The notes beneath the pieces are model-generated. The model did not search any database. It was not told where the DNA came from and saw nothing but the letters and a program-made list of their open reading frames with translations. The position numbers were made by a program, and so were the translations under genes. From the NCBI GenBank assembly GCA_903828535.1, contig CAIKMN010000036.1, positions 1 through 64,000 of the forward strand: DNA of 64,000 nucleotides. The letters run 5' to 3'. Origin of the DNA: an uncultured Curvibacter sp. (GTDB lineage Bacteria > Pseudomonadota > Gammaproteobacteria > Burkholderiales > Burkholderiaceae_C). This document shows, one piece after another, positions 57,730 to 64,000 of this stretch. Each line of letters opens with the position of its first letter. Position 1 is the first letter of the stretch.

Positions 57730-59459
57730 GTCGCAGTGTGCGTTACACCTCCAGCCCTTTGTTGGCCAGCAAAACGCCGGTTTGGCGCAGTAAATTTGTC
57801 GTCGCCGTGATTGCATTGGGTTTTGTGGTCTTGGGTGCGCGTGCGGCCTATATTCAAGTCGTCAACAACCATTTCTTTTTGCACCAAGGCGAGGTGCGTT
57901 ATGCCCGCACATTAGAACTGCCAGCCAGCCGCGGCCGCATCTTGGACCGCAATGGCTTGATCCTCGCCTCGAGCGTGCCGGTGCCCAGTTTTTGGGCCAT
58001 TCCTGAAGACGTTGACCGGGATCCCACCAAGCTCAAAGAGCTGTCACGTTTACTCGGGATTCCATTGGCTGAATTGACCAAAAAATTGGAAAACGAAGAC
58101 AAATCCTTTGTCTGGTTGAAGCGCCAAGTCGATGTCGATGTGGCTAAAAAAGTCACCGAGCTCGGCATCAAGGGCATTTACCAGCGCAAGGAATACCGGC
58201 GTCAATATCCCGAGGGCGAAGCCGCTGCGCACGTGGTGGGATTCACCAACGTGGAGGATCAAGGGCAAGAAGGCGTCGAGCTGACCTTTAACAAAGAGTT
58301 GGGCGGTAAGCCGGGCTCGCGGCGCGTGATCAAAGACCGCTTGGGGCAAGTGGTCGAAGACGTGGGCGATGAAATCCCGCCCATCGATGGGCGTGACCTG
58401 CAACTCAGTATCGACAGCAAGGTGCAATTCTTCGCCTATCAAAAGCTGCGCGACGCCGTGCTCCTTCACAAAGCGCGTGCCGGCAGTGTGGTGGTGCTAG
58501 ACGCCCAAACGGGCGAGGTGTTGGCCTTGGCCAACTACCCCAGCTATGTGCCCGACAAGCGCCAAAATCTGTCGGGCGAGCAGTTGCGAAATCGGGCTCT
58601 GACCGACACCTTTGAGCCCGGTTCGACGATGAAGCCCATCACCGTGGCGATCGCTTTGGAGAACGGCCGCGTCACCCCCCAAACCTTGATCGACACCTCG
58701 CCCGGCAAATACACGGTGACAGGCTCCACCATCACCGACACGCACAACTATGGCACGTTGACGGTGGAAGGCGTGATCCAAAAGTCGAGCAATGTCGGGG
58801 CCACCAAAATTTCCCAAAAACTCTCTGCCAAAGAAATGTGGGACACCTACATGTCACTGGGCTTTGGACAAAAGCCGCAAATTGCCTTTCCAGGTGCCGT
58901 CTCAGGCCGGGTGAGGCCCTACAAAACATGGCGTCCCATCGAGCAAGCGACCATGTCGTATGGCTATGGTTTGTCGGCATCTTTGTTTCAAATGGCCCAC
59001 TCCTACACAGCGTTTGCGCATGATGGGGAGTACATCCCCGTGACCATGCAAAAGACCGATCAAACCGCTTCAGGCGTGCGCGTGTTCTCGGTGGCCAATG
59101 CGGTTGAAATTCGCAAGATGCTGCAAATGGCAGCCGGCCCGGAAGGCACAGGGCCGAAGGCCATGACCGTGGGTTACTCGGTGGGCGGCAAATCGGGCAC
59201 GGCTCGCAAGCAAGTCGGCAAGGGGTACTCCACCAGTAAATACCGCGCTTGGTTCACCGGCATGGCCCCGATCGACAAGCCGCGCATCATCTGCGCCGTC
59301 ATGGTCGATGAGCCTTCGATGGGGGTGTTCTACGGCGGCTTGGTGGCCGCGCCTGTGTTCAGCGAAGTGGTGCAACAAACCTTGCGCATGATGAATGTGC
59401 AGCCCGACCTGACCGTTAAACCGCAAGTGGTCACGACCACGGTGGAGGAGTCTTTCTAA
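57726..59459 (+). CDS. ftsI: septal peptidoglycan transpeptidase FtsI (PBP3)
   Basis: 577 residues from TTG 57726, overlapping the ftsL stop. One N-terminal membrane helix (KFVVAVIALGFVVLGARAAY). Pedestal domain with ASRGRILDRNGLILASSVPV. Transpeptidase motifs: FEPGSTMKPITVAIAL (active-site Ser in STMK), SSNVGATKI (SxN) and VGGKSGTARKQVG (KSG). It cross-links septal peptidoglycan and is the target of several beta-lactams. Its TAA overlaps the ATG of murE/F (TAATG). Confidence 0.97.
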   Translation: MSRSVRYTSSPLLASKTPVWRSKFVVAVIALGFVVLGARAAYIQVVNNHFFLHQGEVRYARTLELPASRGRILDRNGLILASSVPVPSFWAIPEDVDRDPTKLKELSRLLGIPLAELTKKLENEDKSFVWLKRQVDVDVAKKVTELGIKGIYQRKEYRRQYPEGEAAAHVVGFTNVEDQGQEGVELTFNKELGGKPGSRRVIKDRLGQVVEDVGDEIPPIDGRDLQLSIDSKVQFFAYQKLRDAVLLHKARAGSVVVLDAQTGEVLALANYPSYVPDKRQNLSGEQLRNRALTDTFEPGSTMKPITVAIALENGRVTPQTLIDTSPGKYTVTGSTITDTHNYGTLTVEGVIQKSSNVGATKISQKLSAKEMWDTYMSLGFGQKPQIAFPGAVSGRVRPYKTWRPIEQATMSYGYGLSASLFQMAHSYTAFAHDGEYIPVTMQKTDQTASGVRVFSVANAVEIRKMLQMAAGPEGTGPKAMTVGYSVGGKSGTARKQVGKGYSTSKYRAWFTGMAPIDKPRIICAVMVDEPSMGVFYGGLVAAPVFSEVVQQTLRMMNVQPDLTVKPQVVTTTVEESF

Positions 59460-62400
59460 TGACTCAGAACGGCCAAATGGTTCAGACTCTTCCAATGCGC
59501 ACCGTGCCCGAGGCGCTGGCGTGGCTGCGCGCAAAGGGGGCGAAACAAATTCAAATCGACAGCCGCCTTGTGCAACCGGGCGACGCCTTCTTGGCTTGGC
59601 CCGGCGCGGCGCAAGACGGGCGCGCCTTTGTGGGACAGGCCTTGGCGCTGGGCGCTGTGGCTTGTTTGGTGGAGGCGCAGACGGCTGAAATCAATGCCAA
59701 GTCATCCAAAGACCCGTCTCCCCAAAACCATTTGAGCGCTGACAAGTCGACCGCTGCTGTGGCGACGATGGCGCATTTAAAAGCCGCTTCTGGCGAATTG
59801 GCGGCGGCTTGGTATGGGCACCCCTCCAAGAACATGGCCATGATCGCCGTCACCGGCACCAACGGCAAAACCTCGACCACTTGGTGGTTGGCCCAAGCCT
59901 TGACTCGGTTGCCTGCACCATGGGGTCGTGTCTGCGGGGTGATGGGCACCTTGGGCAATGGGGTTGTCGAGGCGGAGGGCTTGGTGAAAGAGTGGCAACC
60001 CACGGGTCTGACCACCCCCGACCCGATCACCGTGCAACGCACGTTGCGCGCCTGGGTTGACCAAGGCGTCACGGCTTGTGCCTTAGAAGCTTCGTCAATT
60101 GGACTGAGTGAGCACCGACTCGCAGGCTGCGATATTCGGGTCGCGATTTTCACCAACTTCACCCAAGACCACTTGGACTACCACGGCGACATGGCGGCTT
60201 ATTGGGAGGCCAAACGCAGCTTGTTCGAGGCACCCGGTTTGCAAGCCGCAGTGGTCAATCTAGACGATGCCAAAGGGTTGGCGCTGTCGCAGTCCTTGGC
60301 CCAAAACGCCGCCAGAAAAATTGACATTTGGACGATTTCCGCTGAGGCACCCAAGCCCCAAATTGGGGGCGTTGACGCAGCCCGTCTTCGTGCTGAAGCC
60401 ATCGCCTACCGAGACGGGGGCCTGCGTTTTGAAGTCGTCGAAATCGACCCCGCTGAGGGCCTCGAACGTGCCCGTGTTTCGTTGAAAACTCAGCTGATAG
60501 GGCGCTACAACGTCTGCAACTTGTTGGGGGTGTTGGCGGCCTTGCGTGCTTTGGGTGTTCCCCTGGAAAAGGCTGCGAACGCCTTGTCGGGTTTGACGCC
60601 CGTTCCTGGTCGCATGCAATGCATAGAGACGGGGCTGCAGTCCCCCATCCCGCGTCCGTATGTGGTGGTGGACTACGCCCACACGCCAGACGCTTTGACC
60701 CATGCTTTGGCGGCCTTGCGCGAAGTGGCCCAAACCCGCGGCGGCCAACTGGGTTGTGTGTTTGGATGCGGCGGCGACCGCGACGCCAGCAAACGCCCCT
60801 TGATGGGCGCGTCGGCCAACGCCGGTGCCGATTGGGTTTTTGTCACCAATGACAATCCCCGCTCGGAAAATCCAGAGGCCATTGCACAGGCGATTTTGCA
60901 AGGCGTTTTAAACCCCGAAAGAGTGGCCACTGGGAAACCACCCGCTTTCGACGTGGTGTTGAACCGTGCCCAAGCGATTGACCAGGCCATTGCGAAGGCA
61001 CAGCCCAACGACGTGGTGTTGTTGGCGGGGATGGGCCACGAAACCAGTCAAGACATCGGGGGCGTCAAAACACCCTTTTCAGATGTCCAACAAGCCCGTC
61101 GGGCCTTGGCCGCCCATTGGGGTTTCTTCAGCTTGCAAGAGGTTGCTAAGGTTTTGGGCGCAGAGCCACCTAAATGGGGTGGAGAACAGCGGCCTGTGCG
61201 CGTGCACACCGACACCCGCAGCTTGCAGCCCGGTGATTTATTTGTGGCCTTGCGTGGTGAACGATTTGACGCACACGACTACTTGGCGCAAGCCCGTGCT
61301 GCCGGTGCTATTGGCGCGGTGGTGGTCGGCAAGGCCTTGGCGCAACCCCACCCACAAGCCCTACAAGGTTGGCCACTCATTGAAGTAGACGACACCTTGC
61401 AGGCTTTGGGCCACTTGGCTGGTGCTTGGCGCGACCGCTTTACAGGCCCTGTGCTCGCGGTGACGGGGAGCAACGGTAAAACCACGGTGACCCAAATGTT
61501 GGCCTCGGTTTTGCAGGCGCATTGGCCGCATGCCAGTTTGGCCACACAGGGCAATTTCAACAATGAAATTGGGCTGCCCCTCACCTTGTTGCGCCTGCGT
61601 GCTGAGCACCAAGCCGCTGTGGTCGAGTTGGGCATGAACCACCCCGGCGAAATCGCACGCTTGGCGGCCATCACCAAGCCCACGGTGGCCATGGTGAACA
61701 ACGCGCAGCGTGAACACCAAGAATTCATGGGCACGGTCGAAGCGGTTGCTTTAGAAAATGGACAGGTCTTTCAACACTTGCAAAACCAGGGCGTTGCGGT
61801 CTTCCCTGCCGATGAACCCTACGCTGATTTGTGGCTGAATTTGGCGACAAACCATGGCCCACAGGTTCTGCGCTTCTCCGCCACACCCGGTGTTGAGGCG
61901 GAGGTGAATTTGTTGCAAGCCGAATGGCGCGGCACCCGTTGGCAAGTGAGCGTGGCCACCCCCCATGGCGAGCTCGTTTTTTGCTTGGCTTTGGCCGGTC
62001 GTCACAACGTCAGAAACGCCTTGGCAGTCATCGCAGGGGCCCTCGCTGCCGGCGTGCCCTTGACGGACATCGTTAAAGGCTTGGAATCGTTTCGGGCTGT
62101 CAGCGGTCGCTCGAGGGTTTTGACCCTTTCGCGCGCGCCTGAACCGCTGACCGTGGTGGACGATACCTACAACGCCAACCCCGACTCGGTGCGCGCCGCG
62201 ATTCAGATGTTGGCGGGTTTGCCAGCGCCGCGTTTGCTGGTTTTGGGCGATATGGGCGAAGTGGGTGATCAGGGTCCAGCATTCCACACCGAAGCCGGTG
62301 TGGAAGCAAAGGCAGCCGGCATTGATCACTTGTTCACCTTGGGCGCATTGAGTCAAGCCAGCGCCAAGGCCTTTACAGGCGCTCGCCACTTCGAAGACAT

Positions 62401-62578
62401 CGATGCATTGAATCAAGCCGTCAACAACGAGCTGCCCCAACTCGGCTCGATGTTGGTCAAAGGCTCTCGGTTCATGAAGATGGAGCGCGTCATTGCGAGT
62501 CTGCCAGAAATGGTGGCGCCAACCCCCTCGACCAGCCCTCGACAAAAGAATTCAAAGGAAGGGCTCACATGCTCCTAA
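59459..62578 (+). CDS. murE/murF: bifunctional MurE-MurF ligase fusion
   Basis: 1039 residues in one uninterrupted frame. Residues 1 to about 550 are MurE: ATP loop [18 protein letters not shown] (about 131-148), KSSNVD-free middle with [15 protein letters not shown], and the meso-DAP-specificity motif [11 protein letters not shown]. From about 558 it is Mur[24 protein letters not shown] loop [17 protein letters not shown] (near residue 670), [13 protein letters not shown] and [19 protein letters not shown]. The short joint ([20 protein letters not shown], about 545-565) shows no long linker. It adds meso-DAP and then D-Ala-D-Ala to the UDP-MurNAc peptide. A MurE-MurF fusion is known in Bordetella. 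Overlaps mraY by ten bases. Confidence 0.96.
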   Translation: MTQNGQMVQTLPMRTVPEALAWLRAKGAKQIQIDSRLVQPGDAFLAWPGAAQDGRAFVGQALALGAVACLVEAQTAEINAKSSKDPSPQNHLSADKSTAAVATMAHLKAASGELAAAWYGHPSKNMAMIAVTGTNGKTSTTWWLAQALTRLPAPWGRVCGVMGTLGNGVVEAEGLVKEWQPTGLTTPDPITVQRTLRAWVDQGVTACALEASSIGLSEHRLAGCDIRVAIFTNFTQDHLDYHGDMAAYWEAKRSLFEAPGLQAAVVNLDDAKGLALSQSLAQNAARKIDIWTISAEAPKPQIGGVDAARLRAEAIAYRDGGLRFEVVEIDPAEGLERARVSLKTQLIGRYNVCNLLGVLAALRALGVPLEKAANALSGLTPVPGRMQCIETGLQSPIPRPYVVVDYAHTPDALTHALAALREVAQTRGGQLGCVFGCGGDRDASKRPLMGASANAGADWVFVTNDNPRSENPEAIAQAILQGVLNPERVATGKPPAFDVVLNRAQAIDQAIAKAQPNDVVLLAGMGHETSQDIGGVKTPFSDVQQARRALAAHWGFFSLQEVAKVLGAEPPKWGGEQRPVRVHTDTRSLQPGDLFVALRGERFDAHDYLAQARAAGAIGAVVVGKALAQPHPQALQGWPLIEVDDTLQALGHLAGAWRDRFTGPVLAVTGSNGKTTVTQMLASVLQAHWPHASLATQGNFNNEIGLPLTLLRLRAEHQAAVVELGMNHPGEIARLAAITKPTVAMVNNAQREHQEFMGTVEAVALENGQVFQHLQNQGVAVFPADEPYADLWLNLATNHGPQVLRFSATPGVEAEVNLLQAEWRGTRWQVSVATPHGELVFCLALAGRHNVRNALAVIAGALAAGVPLTDIVKGLESFRAVSGRSRVLTLSRAPEPLTVVDDTYNANPDSVRAAIQMLAGLPAPRLLVLGDMGEVGDQGPAFHTEAGVEAKAAGIDHLFTLGALSQASAKAFTGARHFEDIDALNQAVNNELPQLGSMLVKGSRFMKMERVIASLPEMVAPTPSTSPRQKNSKEGLTCS

Positions 62579-63747
62579 GTCTTGCCCAGTGGTTACAAAG
62601 CATGTCGCCTGACTTCGGCTTTTTCCGGGTGTTTCAGTACCTGACGTTCCGGGCGGTGATGGCGGCGTTGACGTCTTTGCTGATTGGCTTGGCAGCAGGC
62701 CCTTATGTCATACGGCGCCTGACGGAGCTGAAGGTGGGCCAACCCATTCGGGGCTACGGCATGGAAACCCACTTCAGCAAAAGCGGGACGCCCACCATGG
62801 GGGGTGTGTTGATCTTATTGGCCATCGCGATTTCGACGCTGTTGTGGTTTGACCTGAGCAACCGTTTTGTCTGGATTGTGCTGATCGTGACGCTGGGCTT
62901 TGGTGCCATTGGCTGGGTGGACGATTGGCGCAAGGTGGTGCGCAAAGACCCCGAGGGCATGCGGTCCCGTGAAAAATACTTTTGGCAATCGGTCGTCGGT
63001 TTGTTGGCCGCGGTTTATTTGGTGTTCAGCATTTCGGAAAGTTCCAACCTCAAGGTCATCCATTTGTTCATGACTTGGGTGGGCTCTGGGTTCGACGTGA
63101 ACTTGCCCCCCAAGGCGGGTTTGTTTGTGCCTTTCTTCAAAGAAGTCAATTACCCCTTGGGGGTTTTGGGCTTTGTGGTGATGAGTTATTTGGTGATCGT
63201 TGGCACCAGCAACGCCGTCAATTTGACCGATGGTTTGGATGGCTTGGCGATCATGCCGGTGGTCATGGTGGGCTCGGCCTTGGGGGTCTTTGCTTATGTC
63301 ACCGGCAGCTCGGTGTACTCCAAATACCTGCTGTTTCCATCGATACCCGGCTCGGGCGAATTGTTGATTTTTTGTGCAGCCATGGCCGGTGCTGGCTTGG
63401 CCTTTTTGTGGTTCAACACGCATCCCGCGCAGGTTTTCATGGGCGATGTCGGCGCGCTGGCTCTAGGGGGCGCGCTCGGCACGATTGCCGTGATTGTTCG
63501 CCAAGAAATTGTATTGGCCATCATGGGCGGCGTTTTTGTCGTAGAGGCCTTGTCGGTGATGGCGCAGGTGACTTGGTTCAAGTACACGCGGAAAAAATAC
63601 GGCGAGGGCCGGCGCCTGTTGAAGATGGCGCCTCTGCACCACCATTTTGAAAAAACGGGCTGGAAAGAAACCCAGGTGGTGGTCCGCTTTTGGATCATCA
63701 CCATGTTGTTGTGCTTGTTGGGTTTGGCTTCGCTGAAATTGCGTTGA
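62569..63747 (+). CDS. mraY: phospho-MurNAc-pentapeptide translocase MraY
   Basis: 392 residues with about ten membrane helices. Conserved motifs: [35 protein letters not shown] (catalytic Asp pair), [20 protein letters not shown] (Mg-binding NxxNLTDGxDGL), [17 protein letters not shown] and [20 protein letters not shown]. It transfers phospho-MurNAc-pentapeptide to undecaprenyl phosphate, giving lipid I at the inner membrane. It starts within the end of murF and is followed 19 bases later by murD. Confidence 0.98.
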   Translation: MLLSLAQWLQSMSPDFGFFRVFQYLTFRAVMAALTSLLIGLAAGPYVIRRLTELKVGQPIRGYGMETHFSKSGTPTMGGVLILLAIAISTLLWFDLSNRFVWIVLIVTLGFGAIGWVDDWRKVVRKDPEGMRSREKYFWQSVVGLLAAVYLVFSISESSNLKVIHLFMTWVGSGFDVNLPPKAGLFVPFFKEVNYPLGVLGFVVMSYLVIVGTSNAVNLTDGLDGLAIMPVVMVGSALGVFAYVTGSSVYSKYLLFPSIPGSGELLIFCAAMAGAGLAFLWFNTHPAQVFMGDVGALALGGALGTIAVIVRQEIVLAIMGGVFVVEALSVMAQVTWFKYTRKKYGEGRRLLKMAPLHHHFEKTGWKETQVVVRFWIITMLLCLLGLASLKLR

Positions 63748-63766
63748 AGGGAAGACGGTTTCGAAC

Positions 63767-64000
63767 ATGAACAGTTTGCGCGATCAAAACGTTCTCATCT
63801 TGGGCTTGGGGGCCTCTGGGCTTGCCATGGCCAAGTGGTGCGCGCGCGCAGGGGCCCGAGTGACGGTGCGAGACACGCGCAGCGATCCTCCGCAATTAGC
63901 GGCTTTGCATGTTTGGAATGAGGCAGGCTTATCTGACCAGCCCCCATTTGATCAGGCGCCGGTGTTTGAAAGTGGCGCTTTGGACGATCCATTGACCTTG
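63767..64000 (+). CDS. murD: UDP-MurNAc-L-alanine--D-glutamate ligase MurD, N-terminal part (runs off window)
   Basis: The first 78 codons are visible from ATG 63767, with AAGGGAAGACGG upstream; no stop before the window end. The start [20 protein letters not shown] is the typical MurD N-terminal Rossmann motif, followed by [20 protein letters not shown]. The catalytic ATP loop lies beyond the window. Position after mraY is the standard dcw order, which supports the call. Confidence 0.9.
   Translation, partial: MNSLRDQNVLILGLGASGLAMAKWCARAGARVTVRDTRSDPPQLAALHVWNEAGLSDQPPFDQAPVFESGALDDPLTL

Overview
This window is a chromosomal segment of a Gram-negative betaproteobacterium, most likely of the order Burkholderiales and probably Comamonadaceae-like. 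That placement is inferred from gene content and order, not from a database search. It rests on a TopB fused to a SWIB domain, a MurE-MurF fusion in the dcw cluster, a Cys-depleted DksA next to a COG0523 GTPase, LptD/SurA/KsgA linkage, and coding with moderate-to-high GC. About 54 protein genes and one RNA gene (rnpB) fill almost all of the sequence. I see no transposase, phage gene, tRNA, rRNA or CRISPR array. The window looks like ordinary core chromosome with a few unusual inserts.

Layout. 1-7.2 kb: end of the giant AsmA-like protein YhdP, a DctS/DctR-like two-component system, an unlisted 52-residue membrane protein gene on the minus strand, and the lytic transglycosylase MltA. 7.2-10.5 kb: the Sec accessory operon yajC-secD-secF. 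10.5-14.7 kb: dprA divergent from def-fmt-azlC-azlD, whose reading frames overlap. 14.7-17.5 kb: pgk and pyk. 17.6-23 kb: topB (minus) divergent from a SET-domain methyltransferase gene, birA and a SPOR-like protein gene. 23-25.7 kb: a TctDE-like two-component system and a MarR regulator. 25.8-28.1 kb: recA with an SOS box, recX and slyD. 28.1-31.2 kb: tkt-gapA (minus). 31.4-36.2 kb: murU, pepP, maeB. 36.2-37 kb: a structured intergenic region, a barstar-like gene and a nearly empty stretch. 37-42.8 kb: lptD-surA-ksgA (minus) divergent from amgK-rsmE. 43.7-48.9 kb: pyrC, a COG2509 flavoprotein, cysK, RNase P RNA and an MBL hydrolase. 49-53 kb: dapF-DUF484-xerC-rlmI. 53.1-55.5 kb: a COG0523 GTPase and dksA. 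55.8-64 kb: the dcw cluster mraZ-rsmH-ftsL-ftsI-murE/F-mraY-murD, which runs off the window end.

Two functional themes stand out. The first is the cell envelope. De novo peptidoglycan synthesis (dapF, murE/F, mraY, murD, ftsI), its remodelling (mltA) and a probable MurA-bypassing recycling route (amgK, murU) sit with outer-membrane assembly genes (surA, lptD, yhdP). The second is a set of proteins with eukaryote-like or histone-H1-like features. TopB carries a Lys/Ala/Pro-rich linker and a SWIB domain. The divergent neighbour is a SET-domain protein with its own Lys/Ala tail. DksA carries a tail of about 250 residues of the same composition. The adjacency of a putative lysine methyltransferase to a topoisomerase with a possible substrate tail is the most interesting hypothesis here. 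Several of these low-complexity tails or loops are written in DNA as in-frame hexanucleotide tandem repeats.
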